Positions 47,096-56,858 of a stretch of 64,000 nt of DNA are shown one piece after another (position 1 is the stretch's first letter; the number at the start of each line of letters is the position of its first letter). The notes beneath the pieces were generated by a model, which saw only the letters and a program-made list of their open reading frames with translations, was not told where the DNA came from and searched no databases. A program made the position numbers and the translations under genes. The DNA is from Clostridiales bacterium (lineage in GTDB: Bacteria > Bacillota > Clostridia > Lachnospirales > Lachnospiraceae), in contig JAJQCD010000023.1 in the NCBI GenBank assembly GCA_021202925.1, forward strand, positions 1-64,000, written 5' to 3'.

Positions 47096-48940
47096 ATGAA
47101 ACTTACAAAAAGAAACATGAAGTCTGCAGGAGCGTTGCTCATGGTATTGTGTTTGACTGCGTGTTCCGCATCGACGGGCGGCACGGCGGAGGCAACGGTA
47201 GCGGAAAGCACGTCAGCGGTTGCGGCAGAGACTGTGGAGGAAACACAGGATACGGCATCTGCGTATACGGCTGGTACTTACACGAGCAATCAGTTTGGCA
47301 TGGGTGGATATTTTGACGTCAACGTTACGTTCAGTGACGATGCGATCGAAAAGATAGAGGTCGGAGAAAACCATGAGACGACGATGGTTGGTACGGAAGC
47401 GATCCGTATTCTGTCGGATCGGATTGTGGAAAACCAGTCGCTGAATGTAGATACCATCACCGGCGCAACCTACAGCAGCAATGCGCTGATTTATGGCGTC
47501 TGGGATTGCGTAAAGCAGGCGGATGGTGATCTGGATGCGCTGCTGGAAGCACCGGTGGAGATCGATGATTATGCGGATGACGTCCATGAGACGGACATTC
47601 TGATTGTCGGAGGTGGTCTGGCCGGTATCACGGCGGCACTGTCCGCTGCGGAAAATGGCGGCAATGTAATCCTTCTGGAAGCAAAGGACTATCTGGGCGG
47701 CAATGCGGTTCTGTCGACCGGAACCTTTATTCTTGCGGGTACATCCGTGCAGGAAGGCGTCGGGATTGAGGATGATCCGGAGACCTTCTATAATTGGGCG
47801 CTGGAAAACAGTAACTATACGAAAGATCCGGTGCAGGTAAGACTGATAGCCGATCATGGACAGGAGCTGGTCGACTGGTTTGCTTCTCTTGGAGTCAATT
47901 TCAATACGGACAAGGTCAATTCAACAGACGGTTCCGAGATCAACCGTGGTCATGCGCTGTCTCCCAACATTGGCACCAGTGTACAGACGCTGGCAAATGA
48001 TCTTGAGGAAAGAGGAATTGACGTTCGTTATCGTACGAAAGCGGATGGCTTTATCTTAAATGACGCTGGAGAGGTAATCGGTGTTACCGCAAATTCGGAC
48101 GGGAACAAAGCGGAATATTACGGGAAACAGATTGTTCTGGCAACCGGCGGCTGGGGCGACAACAATGACATGATCGTAAAATACTGGGGAGATGAGTATG
48201 ACGGACTTGTCTACGGAGGAGCCATCGGCATGGACGGAACGATGATTCTGGAGGCCATGGATCTGGGCGCTGACACGGTGGACATGGAAAGTCCGCACAT
48301 CGACGCGACGCTGGAAGTGTCCAGGGGAATCACGATCACTACGAACGTATTGCGCAACTGTGGCGGTATTCTGCTGCGTGCAACGACCGGGCAGCGTTTT
48401 GCCGATGAGCAGTCCAGCCACAGTGAAATTGCAGCGGCAGTCATGCATGACCTGGGTGATGAATATTATTACGAAATTTTTGATGATACCGCTTTTACTT
48501 ACAGCGAGGCAGTCACCTCCAAGATTCAGTCCTATGTCGATATGGGGCTGACAAAGCAGTATGATTCTATTTCGGAAATGGCAGAGGCTCTTGGCGTGGA
48601 CGAGACGGTGCTGACGAATACGTTGGAGGATTACAATGCGGCTGCCCGCGGAGAAATAGAGGACGAATTCGGGCGTACCAGTTTTAATGGGGAGATGGAA
48701 GCACCTTATTATGTTATGAAGGTGTCCAACGGCGTAGCCTGTACCACCGGGGGCCTGAAGGTTGACGAGAACATGCAGGTGATTGACACGAACGGAGAGC
48801 CGATGGCCAATCTGTATGCAATTGGAGAGACCAGCGGCGGTTATCGCGTGAACTACGTGGGTGGCGATTCCCTGTCCCATTCGGCGATTTCCGGTATGGT
48901 GCTCGGAAGGACATTGGCAGAAGAGAACGCGGCCGAGTGA
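47096..48940 (+). CDS. extracytoplasmic flavin reductase (FMN-binding + FAD domain)
   Basis: The 614-residue lipoprotein has a signal with the lipobox LTAC (Cys23), a Ser/Thr/Glu-rich linker, an FMN-binding domain with the flavinylation site DTITGATYSS (about 122-131, covalent FMN by ApbE on the second Thr of TGAT) and a fumarate-reductase-like FAD domain starting ILIVGGGLAGITAALSAAE. It should reduce an organic electron acceptor at the cell surface. The catalytic Arg and His positions of true fumarate reductases appear changed (EQSSHSEIAAAV where RD is usual; ACTTGG where H.TMGG is usual), pointing to another substrate. AAGGAGATAAG precedes the ATG. No ApbE gene is in the window. Confidence 0.88.
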   Translation: MKLTKRNMKSAGALLMVLCLTACSASTGGTAEATVAESTSAVAAETVEETQDTASAYTAGTYTSNQFGMGGYFDVNVTFSDDAIEKIEVGENHETTMVGTEAIRILSDRIVENQSLNVDTITGATYSSNALIYGVWDCVKQADGDLDALLEAPVEIDDYADDVHETDILIVGGGLAGITAALSAAENGGNVILLEAKDYLGGNAVLSTGTFILAGTSVQEGVGIEDDPETFYNWALENSNYTKDPVQVRLIADHGQELVDWFASLGVNFNTDKVNSTDGSEINRGHALSPNIGTSVQTLANDLEERGIDVRYRTKADGFILNDAGEVIGVTANSDGNKAEYYGKQIVLATGGWGDNNDMIVKYWGDEYDGLVYGGAIGMDGTMILEAMDLGADTVDMESPHIDATLEVSRGITITTNVLRNCGGILLRATTGQRFADEQSSHSEIAAAVMHDLGDEYYYEIFDDTAFTYSEAVTSKIQSYVDMGLTKQYDSISEMAEALGVDETVLTNTLEDYNAAARGEIEDEFGRTSFNGEMEAPYYVMKVSNGVACTTGGLKVDENMQVIDTNGEPMANLYAIGETSGGYRVNYVGGDSLSHSAISGMVLGRTLAEENAAE

Positions 48941-48986
48941 TTGTGTCTTTTAATAATGAATTATCGCAAAGGGAAGGGGAACAGAT

Positions 48987-50078
48987 ATGCTGGACGAAGC
49001 GATTAAATTTGGCGCAGGCCGGTATCGGCAGGGCAGAGGTGTCCTCGATGCGGCAGGAGAAGAGATTTGCCGATTCGGAAAAAAACTGTATATCATTGCG
49101 GGAGAACGTGCCTTTGAGGCGTCAAAGGCGCGCCTGCTCCCCAGCCTGGAGCGGGCCGGTCTGAACTATACGGTAACGGTTTATACCGGTTTTTGCAGCT
49201 ATGAGGCGGCGAAAAAACTGGCGTATGAGTGCCGTCTCCAGGAATGTGACGAAGTCGTCGGCGTCGGCGGCGGGAAGATCATGGATCTGGCGAAAGCAGT
49301 TGCGGAAACCGCCGGGGTTGGCGTATATAACATTCCGACCTCAGCCGCTACCTGTGCTGCTTTTACCTGCATGAGTATTATGTATACGGAAGAAGGCGCC
49401 TATCTTGACAACTGGCGCTATGAACACGAAGTAGACGGAGTCCTGGCGGATGTGGACGTGATTGCGAAATGTCCGGCGCGCTACGCGGCTTCCGGAATCA
49501 TCGATGCGATGGCAAAATGGATTGAAATCCCCAACGGGAAGCCGGAGATGCGGTTGGAGGATACCCGATACGATATCTATACGGCGTACTGCATGTCTGC
49601 TCCGCTGTATCAGACGCTGCATCAGCTGGGAAGGCAGGCAATCGAAGATATCTGTCATTGCGATGCGACCCGTGCGGTCGAGTATCTTACGTTTATGAAC
49701 ATTGCCGTGACGGGGAATGTCGCCAATATCACGCGCAGCTTCGGCCAGTCTGCGCTCGCGCATACGGTATATTATGGCATTCGTACCCTGTTTCCGGAAG
49801 CGATTCACGCCCTTCACGGGGAAATTGTCGGCGTCGGCCTGCTGCTTCAGCTTGCTTACAACAGCAATGAAAAAGAAGTCGGGCCCCTGAAGGAATATAT
49901 GAAGGCACTGGATCTGCCGCTTACCTTAAAGGAACTGGGAATTGCGGAGACGAAGGAAGCCCTGGACAGGCTGGAAGGATACCTGGCCGGCTCATCCTTT
50001 GTGGAAGGCGGAAGAGAATGCAGAGAACGGCTTCATAAAGCGATTGACTTTATGGTTTCGGATGAGTCCGGTTCTTAA
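48987..50078 (+). CDS. iron-containing alcohol dehydrogenase, GldA-like
   Basis: The 363-residue protein belongs to the Fe-ADH/glycerol dehydrogenase superfamily. The NAD-binding motif is EVVGVGGGKIMDLAKAVAE (about 88-106), and likely metal ligands are Asp in ASGIIDAMAKWIE, His in SALAHTVYYG and His in HALHGEIVGVGLLL. It oxidises or reduces a polyol or aldehyde with NAD(H). It lies 46 nt after the flavin reductase gene and probably shares its transcript. Its ribosome binding site is AAGGGAAGGGG. It ends next to a decayed toxin-antitoxin fragment. Confidence 0.88.
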   Translation: MLDEAIKFGAGRYRQGRGVLDAAGEEICRFGKKLYIIAGERAFEASKARLLPSLERAGLNYTVTVYTGFCSYEAAKKLAYECRLQECDEVVGVGGGKIMDLAKAVAETAGVGVYNIPTSAATCAAFTCMSIMYTEEGAYLDNWRYEHEVDGVLADVDVIAKCPARYAASGIIDAMAKWIEIPNGKPEMRLEDTRYDIYTAYCMSAPLYQTLHQLGRQAIEDICHCDATRAVEYLTFMNIAVTGNVANITRSFGQSALAHTVYYGIRTLFPEAIHALHGEIVGVGLLLQLAYNSNEKEVGPLKEYMKALDLPLTLKELGIAETKEALDRLEGYLAGSSFVEGGRECRERLHKAIDFMVSDESGS

Positions 50079-50235
50079 ACATGCTTTTCCTGGGAGCATG
50101 GGAAGGGCAAGGGATTCGTAAAACTGATCCAGTTCGCGAATTGCCTGCGGATGGATCTTTACCCGATCTTTATTTAAAGTGTTTTTTCTCCAATTCTGCA
50201 AAGACGGTTTTGGCATCTATTGCTTCAGCGCCGTT
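50079..50235 (-). pseudogene. toxin-antitoxin remnant (RelB-like tail + RelE/ParE-like head)
   Basis: On the minus strand, just past the MATE stop, the frame AKTVFAELEKKHFK ends with TAA and resembles the C-terminus of a RelB/DinJ-type antitoxin. A few bases on, in another frame, RVKIHPQAIRELDQFYESLA resembles the N-terminus of a RelE/ParE toxin. The match stops at about residue 30 where the alcohol dehydrogenase gene begins. Neither gene can be complete. Confidence 0.55.
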
Positions 50236-51614
50236 TTTGATTTCCAGTTCGGACTCATAGATGGCCTGATCGATAAGGAAAAAGAAGAAAACACCCGGAA
50301 CAGCATAACGGCGCAATAGCATAATGCAAAAATCCAGGCAAGAGGATTGGAAAAACAGACCGCCGTGAATCCAAAGAAATTGGTGGCAAGGAAGCCGCCG
50401 AGAGATCTGCCCAGCAGCTCTCCAACGCCGGAGAACACCGCATGGGTCGTGTAGCCCAATCCCTGCAGGGTGTTGCGTAGGATCATCAGACTGCCGTGAA
50501 AAATGAACAGGCAGCTGATAATGCTCAGATACCGGACAGCTCCTGCGACTGCCTCCGTTTCCTCTGCACCCAACACGAACCGGGCTAGAGGAGCCTTGGC
50601 AAAGAACAGAATTATGTAGCAGAACACGCAGTATACTGTCTGAATCAGTATGCCCCAGCCGATGCCGCTTTTCACCCGATCCATTCTCCTGGCGCCATAA
50701 TTCTGTCCGGCATAGGTGGCGATGGCCATCCCCACACTTTCCATAGGCAGCGTAAAGAACTGACGCAGCCTGTCTCCGGCGGTTTGGGCCGCCATCGCTA
50801 CGGCTCCCAGCGTGTTGATCGCGTTCTGCATGACGATAGCACCAATGGCGGAAACGGAATATTCAAAGCCCATGGGAAGTCCGATGATACTGAGTTTTTT
50901 CAAATGAGGTACGGAAACGGCTAATTCTTCTTTTCGGACGCGAATCAGAGAGATATGCCGGAATAACCACCAGGTGTTCAGAATACCGCTGACCAGCTGA
51001 CTCAGAACCGTGGCAATGGCCGCACCTGCCACCCCCATTTGGAACCATAAAATGAACAGATAGTCCAGGGCGATATTCAGGAAGCTGGAAACCAGAAGGA
51101 AGTAAAAGGGGTGCTTGCTGTCGCCCATCGCCCGCAGAGTGGATGCGGAGTAATTGTAGAGTGCTGTAGCGGAAATGCCCAGGAAGATGACAGAAATGTA
51201 GGTATTAGACATATCCAAAAGTCCGGCGGGGGTAGAGATCAGGGTCAGAAGCCGCCGGGAGATGAGCAGCATTGACACGGTAAAAATCATGCTTACCGTT
51301 GCACACAGCCAGGCACCGTTCCAAAGATAGCGGTGCAGATCCTTCACGTCTCCGGCACCGAAGCTCTGAGCAATGGGAATGCCGAAGCCTACACAGGCGC
51401 CCTGAATAAAGCCCAGGATCAGAAAGTTGAGAGCCCCCGTGTTGCCCACTGCCGCCAGCGCATCAGCGCCGAGGCACCGGCCGACAATGACCGTATCAGC
51501 AAAGCTGTAGATCTGCTGGAACATGGTTCCCAAAATCAGGGGAAGAGAGAAAAGCAATATCTGGGGCAAAGGATGCCCCTGGCTTAAATTGCGGGTTTTA
51601 TTTTTTGTACTCAT
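50217..51614 (-). CDS. MATE family multidrug/Na+ efflux transporter
   Basis: The 465-residue membrane protein has 12 hydrophobic segments. Blocks typical of the family are PLILGTMFQQIYSFADTVIVGR, AAVGNTGALNFLILGF, MQNAINTLGAVAMAAQTAGDRL and TYAGQNYGARRMDRVK. Members export cationic drugs or metabolites with Na+ or H+. The start follows GAGGTACATCGCC. It is divergent from a LysR regulator, which probably controls it. Confidence 0.93.
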   Translation of the reverse strand: MSTKNKTRNLSQGHPLPQILLFSLPLILGTMFQQIYSFADTVIVGRCLGADALAAVGNTGALNFLILGFIQGACVGFGIPIAQSFGAGDVKDLHRYLWNGAWLCATVSMIFTVSMLLISRRLLTLISTPAGLLDMSNTYISVIFLGISATALYNYSASTLRAMGDSKHPFYFLLVSSFLNIALDYLFILWFQMGVAGAAIATVLSQLVSGILNTWWLFRHISLIRVRKEELAVSVPHLKKLSIIGLPMGFEYSVSAIGAIVMQNAINTLGAVAMAAQTAGDRLRQFFTLPMESVGMAIATYAGQNYGARRMDRVKSGIGWGILIQTVYCVFCYIILFFAKAPLARFVLGAEETEAVAGAVRYLSIISCLFIFHGSLMILRNTLQGLGYTTHAVFSGVGELLGRSLGGFLATNFFGFTAVCFSNPLAWIFALCYCAVMLFRVFSSFSLSIRPSMSPNWKSKTALKQ

Positions 51615-51716
51615 GGCGATGTACCTCTTTTTTTATTCAGTATAACCTTGACTTCGATCTGTGTAAAATATATTATTTATATAAAATCATAGTTTCTAAC
51701 AATCGGAGGGCGCGAC

Positions 51717-52598
51717 ATGACGTTGGATCAAATTCGTTATTTTGCTTCGGCAGCTGAGTTGCTGCATATGGGAAAAGCTGCAGAAAAAGAGCATATCAGT
51801 CAGCCTAGCCTCAGCATCGCTATCAAGAAGCTGGAGAAGGAGCTGGGGGTTCCGTTATTTCGTGCCAGTGGCCGGGGGATTGAAATGACCGTACAGGGAA
51901 AAGAATTTCTGCCTTACGCCCAGGGTATTCTCCGCCAGGTGGCTCAGGCAACGGAGCAGATGCAGGGAATCAAAGACAAACTGAACAGGGAGATCCATGC
52001 GGCCTATACGACAACGATAGCTTCTGCCTATATTCCAAAGCTGTTCAGGGATTTCCTGGGTAGTGGTAACGGAGAGTACAGGATATATTCCCATGAACTG
52101 CCATCAGATCAGATTGTGGAGGGGCTGAAGGCCGGAAATTTTGATTTTGGTATTTGTTCGAAGGTAACAGAGGATGGGAAAATCATTCAGATACCGATTA
52201 TGTATCAGCCTTTGGTGATGATCCGGCCAAAGGGATGGAATAAATCAGCGGAACTGTCAGATCTGATTCGGGAGCCCTTTGTATCTTATTTGCCGGAGTA
52301 TCCCATGTACGCTCAGGTAAACGCTCTGCTGGAGAGGCTGGGGCAGACGGTTCTGGTCTCTTACTATGCCTACAGCGAGGACGCCATTGCCCGGCTTGTC
52401 GAGCAGGGACTGGGGATTTCCATCGTTGCCCGGACAGAGTCTATGGAACAATATGCCATAGAAATTCTTAGCCCGGTATGGTTGAACGAGGGACGATATA
52501 TTTATCTGACATATCTTAAAAACGGCTTTCATGGAAAAGCGGTAAATGAAATGATGAAATATATTCTTTCCCACTGCGATATGGAAGGCCATATCTGA
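51717..52598 (+). CDS. LysR family transcriptional regulator
   Basis: The 293-residue protein starts MTLDQIRYFASAAELLHMGK with the helix-turn-helix EKEHISQPSLSIAIKKLEKELG and a substrate-binding effector domain. GGAGGG lies 7 nt upstream. It is divergent from the MATE transporter gene across 102 bp, so it is likely its regulator. The effector is unknown. Confidence 0.92.
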   Translation: MTLDQIRYFASAAELLHMGKAAEKEHISQPSLSIAIKKLEKELGVPLFRASGRGIEMTVQGKEFLPYAQGILRQVAQATEQMQGIKDKLNREIHAAYTTTIASAYIPKLFRDFLGSGNGEYRIYSHELPSDQIVEGLKAGNFDFGICSKVTEDGKIIQIPIMYQPLVMIRPKGWNKSAELSDLIREPFVSYLPEYPMYAQVNALLERLGQTVLVSYYAYSEDAIARLVEQGLGISIVARTESMEQYAIEILSPVWLNEGRYIYLTYLKNGFHGKAVNEMMKYILSHCDMEGHI

Positions 52599-52659
52599 GC
52601 ACTCTCTGTTATGATGACGTAGCCAGTAAGAAAAAGGCGGGCTCTCTTTTTGTAATCGC

Positions 52660-52803
52660 AGATACGGGACAATAGACAGTGATTTGGCTATGTTATATCA
52701 GGTAGAAACAAAAGTTTTTAATCAGGCTGTAAAAAGGAATATCGCCAGGTTCCCGGATAATTTTAGATTCCAGCTAACCAGAAATGCGTCGTTTTATCTC
52801 TAA
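52660..52803 (+). pseudogene. ORF6N-domain fragment
   Basis: In the frame ending with TAA at 52801-52803, [20 protein letters not shown] and the next segment [16 protein letters not shown] match the start of the ORF6N domain of phage antirepressor-type proteins. The remainder of the domain and the C-terminal part are missing, and the upstream frame has no proper start. An ATG at 52690 could only make 37 residues. It marks past mobile-element activity beside the AAA/nuclease genes. Confidence 0.6.
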
Positions 52804-52959
52804 GTTGACGGTTCACGCACTAACCTTTATAATGTAAAAAAGAGATAAATATAATGCAGCAGGGTTGAATGTTTAACCCAGATAAACCGGAATAGAAATT
52901 TTGCCATTTTGCGCAAGATTTTGCTGATAAGCGGTCTAAAATGAAAGCGAGGCAAAGGT

Positions 52960-54632
52960 ATGGGATTTTATTTAAACGGAACCGGAGCTTATGGTTTGTT
53001 TCGGGATGAGTGTTCGCTTCCTTACTATATAGATAAGACACGGATCCTTGAGGAATTAGTGGCGGTCGTGGATCCGGAGTGTGTGAATTCTGCAAATGAG
53101 ACGCAGGTCATCAAGGCAAATCCTAAATATATCAGCCTTACGCGGCCGCGTCGATTTGGAAAGTCGCTGATGGCAAATATGATCGTGTCTTATTTTGGAA
53201 AGGGTGTTGACAGCAGCAGAGAATTTGACTCTTTGAAAGTGTCGGCTTATGCATGGTATAAGAAGCACTTGAACCAGCATAATGTGATTCACATCGTGTT
53301 TAGTGAATTACCGGAGGCACCTTTTTCTTATGAAAAATATATTTCAAGGATCAGGAAGCGGTTGATTATGGATCTCAGGAGGACTTATCCTGATGCCGAG
53401 ATTGAAAAGACGGTGCGCTCTGGGATGCCCTGACGAATATTTATGAATACTGCGGAGGAGAGCGGTTTATTTTCGTGCTGGATGAGTGGGACTATATTTA
53501 CCATCAGAAGTTCATGACGGAAGACGATAAGGCCGGCTTTACAAAATTCCTGAGCAATCTTCTGAAGGATAAGGCATATGTGGAGCTGGCATATATGACG
53601 GGCATTCTTCCGATCTCGAAGTACTCGAGCGGTTCGGAACTCAATATGTTCTGCGAGTATACCATGGTAACGGAGGAGAAATTTTCCGAGTATTTTGGAT
53701 TTACGGAGGAAGAGGTTGACGAGCTCTATCAGAGGTATCTGGCGCAGAAAGTATTTTGCAGAAATATCACCAGGGAAGGGCTGCGTTTCTGGTATGATGG
53801 GTACCATACAAAGGCAGGAGAGCGGGTTTACAATCCAAGATCCGTGGTTCTGGCTCTTATGAATAATAATCTGGGCAGTTACTGGACGAATTCAGGCCCG
53901 TATGACGAGCTGTTTTATTATGTTGGCGCAAATGTGGATCAGGTGAAGGATGATGTTGCGTTGCTGGTAGCGGATATCCCGGTTCCGGCAAAGGTTCGGG
54001 AGTATGCCGCGACGTCTATGGAACTGAAAACACGGGATGAAATCTTCTCGGCGATGGTTGTCTATGGATTTTTGAATTATGAAGACGGCTATGTCTCAAT
54101 TCCGAATAAGGAATTGATGGATAAATTTGCCGAGATGGTTCAAAAAGAAGAGTCACTGGGAAATGTTCACAGGCTTACGAAAGAATCCGGGCGCATGCTG
54201 AGAGCTACGAAAGCCGGTGATACAAAAACGATGGTTGAGATTCTGCAGTTTGTTCATAATACAGAGAACCCATTGTTAGTGTATAACAATGAGGCGGAAC
54301 TGGCCTCTATTATCCGGTGGGTTTATCTGGATGCGATCAATTATTATCGGATTGAGCGAGAGGAAAAATCCGGTGTTGGATATGTGGATTTTATTTTCTA
54401 TCCGTTTAAAAAAGATGACGATGCGATCATTATAGAGCTGAAGGTGAATCATACTGCAGAGGAGGCGATTCAGCAAATCAAAGATCGCCGGTATGCCCTG
54501 CGCTTTGAAGGAAGGCTGGGTCAGAAGCCGGAATACACAGGGCGCGTGCTTGCAGTTGGGATCGCTTACGACAAAGAGGATAAGACCAGGCGGCACGAGT
54601 GCAGGGTGGAAGTGTTGAGAGAGAGGCTGTAA
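52960..54632 (+). pseudogene. AAA-ATPase-like / PD-(D/E)XK nuclease protein, copy 1 (frameshifted)
   Basis: Two frames (52960-53433 and 53475-54632) join into one protein of about 557 codons. The N-terminal AAA_ATPase-like domain has YYIDKTRILEEL and the P-loop TRPRRFGKSLMANM; Walker B is FIFVLDEWDYIY. The C-terminal nuclease-like domain shows VDFIFYP and IIELKVN. The break is at the A-run 53405-53408: one extra A would give EIEKDGALWDALTN and restore the frame. This may be a pseudogene, slippage, or a homopolymer error. AAAGG lies just upstream of the ATG. The family's function is unknown. Confidence 0.8.
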
Positions 54633-55008
54633 TGATCGGGGAAATGCAAACAGCCCAGTTAAGAAAAGCATTCAGGCGATTTTTTCAGGATATTAAAAAT
54701 GTGCGGCCTCAGATGGCATTTTCCTTCAATCTTCGATGGCGAATTATAAAGAACAGGGTTGGATAACGAATCTTCCACTGTATGCAATCCGCAACCTGTA
54801 ACAGTCAGATGTTCGTACGAGGTATGCGACACAGGAGGAAAACCGGTCAGTGATTTTGGAAGCTGGAAACCGGAGAAGATATGAAAAAGCTGTCTGGTTT
54901 CATATATACTTTATAGTTGTAAAGAGCCAATTGCGTAGCGTATGATATGTGCATGATTCGATAAATTTGTCTGAGCAGGTTATTGATACCGGATGCGAGG
55001 TGAGCGGT
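54633..55008. other. gene-free spacer between nuclease-family copies
   Basis: The 376 bases hold only short open stretches with no recognised similarity. A weak promoter (TTGTAA, 18 nt, TATGAT) lies at about 54915-54944 before copy 2. I see no RNA gene or terminator of note. Confidence 0.4.
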
Positions 55009-56685
55009 ATGGAAAAACGAAGAATGCCGATTGGCATTGATGATTTTGCAAAACTACGCGCAAATCATTTTTATTATGTGGATAAGACTGGCATGATAAA
55101 AGAACTTCTGGAAAACTGGGGTGAGGTGAATCTGTTCACGCGCCCACGCCGCTTTGGCAAGAGCATAAACATGAGTATGCTGAAGTGCTTCTTTGAAATC
55201 GGTACAGATCGGAGTCTGTTTGATGGGCTTGCAATTTCAAAGGAAACAAAGCTGTGTGAGGAGTACATGGGGCAGTACCCTGTGATTAGTCTTTCTCTGA
55301 AAGATGTGAGAGGACGTAATTTTTCTTCTGCAGTTTCCGGAATGTGGGCGACGATCAGCATGGAGACAGACCGCCTGAATATGATTTACAACCTGCGGGA
55401 CAGTGATCGATTGGACGGTGCAGATAAAGAGCGGTTGCTTAAATTAAGAACAGAGACAGGAAACCTGGAGAATAGTGTCAGCATTCTTTCCTATCTTTTA
55501 TCGAAGCATTGTGGGAAGAAGTGTATTGTCATCGTCGATGAATATGATGTGCCTTTGCAGAAAGCCGAGGAAGAAGGCTATTACAAAGATATGGTCAGCT
55601 TTATCAGCACGTTCTTCGGCTCCGGGATGAAATCCAATAACAATATCCTTTTTTCGGTTGTCACCGGATGTCTGAGAATTGCGAGGGAAAGTATTTTTAC
55701 CGGTTTTAACAATCCAAAAATGCACACAATCGTGGATGAGCAGTATGATGAGTGGTTTGGCTTTACCGATTCCGAGGTAAGAGAGATGCTGGCCTGCTAT
55801 AACAAGAGCAGCTTTTATGAAGTGACCAGGGAATGGTATGACGGTTATCTTTTCGGCAATGTAAACGTGTACTGTCCCTGGGATGTAATCAACTGGTGTG
55901 AGCAGATAGAAAAAACATCAAACAGGATGCCGCAGAATTTCTGGGAAAATACCAGCAGCAACGATATGATTATCCGCTTTGCGGAGTTGGCCGATAGCGA
56001 TACACGGGATGAAATCGGCGTATTGATCGAGGGTGGAACGGTAAAGAAAAAGATTCGATTCGATATCACATACAGCGAACTGGGAGAAAACATAGATAAC
56101 CTGTAGAGTGTGCTTTTTTCTACCGGTTATCTGACGCAGCGCAACAGAGACCAGGATGGAAAGTATGAACTTGCGATTCCGAACAAAGAGGTTACAGATA
56201 TTTTCAGAAATAAAGTGGATCTGTGGTTTCGTGAAAGAGTTTTGAATGACAGGGATGGTTTGAAGGATTTTTACTACGTTTTGGATTTGGAAGATGCGAA
56301 AGCACTGGAAGATTGTCTGCTTGTGTATATGCTGGACACGATCAGTTACCAGGATGGCGGAAACACAGAAGATAAAGAGAATTTTTATCATGGTCTTTTG
56401 CTTGGAATGCTTGGGCATCGGAGTGGCTGGATTGTCCAGTCAAACCGCGAGGGCGGAGATGGGCGTCCAGACATTGTTGCTTATCCGAGAAACAGGAAAT
56501 TTGCGTTTATCATTGAAGTGAAGTATTCGAAGAAAAAAGCCGATCTTGAGGCGGATGCCAGTGCAGCCCTGAGCCAGATAGAACGTATGAAATATGACAA
56601 TTATTTTGGAAGTCGAAAACCGGAAAAGATTGTACACTTCGGTATTTCATTTTACAGGAAGGACTGCAGGGTGCTGAAAGGCTGA
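55009..56685 (+). pseudogene. AAA-ATPase-like / PD-(D/E)XK nuclease protein, copy 2 (amber stop)
   Basis: The frame runs from ATG 55009 (after GAGGTGAGC) to 56685 but is interrupted by one TAG at 56104-56106. The N-terminal domain has FYYVDKTGMIKELLE, P-loop TRPRRFGKSINMSMLK and Walker B CIVIVDEYDVPL. The nuclease domain after the stop shows RPDIVAYPRNRKFAFIIEVK with D, E and K in the PD-(D/E)XK arrangement. The stop sits in the conserved DNLWSVLF segment, so TGG has become TAG. The 385-residue product (from an earlier ATG) would lack the nuclease. Copy 3 at the right edge is closely similar over the N-terminus. Confidence 0.82.
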
Positions 56686-56756
56686 AGAGACATCTTGTTG
56701 AGGGGCTTTGCATTGGAGAAAAAAGTTCATGAAACAACTCTGCTCTAAAACAGACC

Positions 56757-56785
56757 TTGATAGCAACGCAGGTTTAAAGTATAAT
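56757..56785 (+). promoter_or_regulatory. promoter of the PIN-domain gene pair
   Basis: TTGATA (56757-56762), 17-nt spacer, TATAAT (56780-56785), about 70 nt upstream of the PIN gene start. Confidence 0.75.
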
Positions 56786-56858
56786 AGAAATGGAAATAGA
56801 GATGTTTTTGTGTGGTGGCTAGCAGAAAATCGTTATTTTAAGAACAGGTGTGATTACA

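Noticed and set aside
52820-52959. Antisense open frame before nuclease copy 1
   Set aside because: No motif, no ribosome binding site, and it overlaps the likely leader of copy 1.
53401-53475. Programmed -1 frameshift signal in nuclease-family copy 1
   Set aside because: There is no canonical X-XXY-YYZ heptamer and no downstream pseudoknot visible; a base loss in the A-run is simpler.
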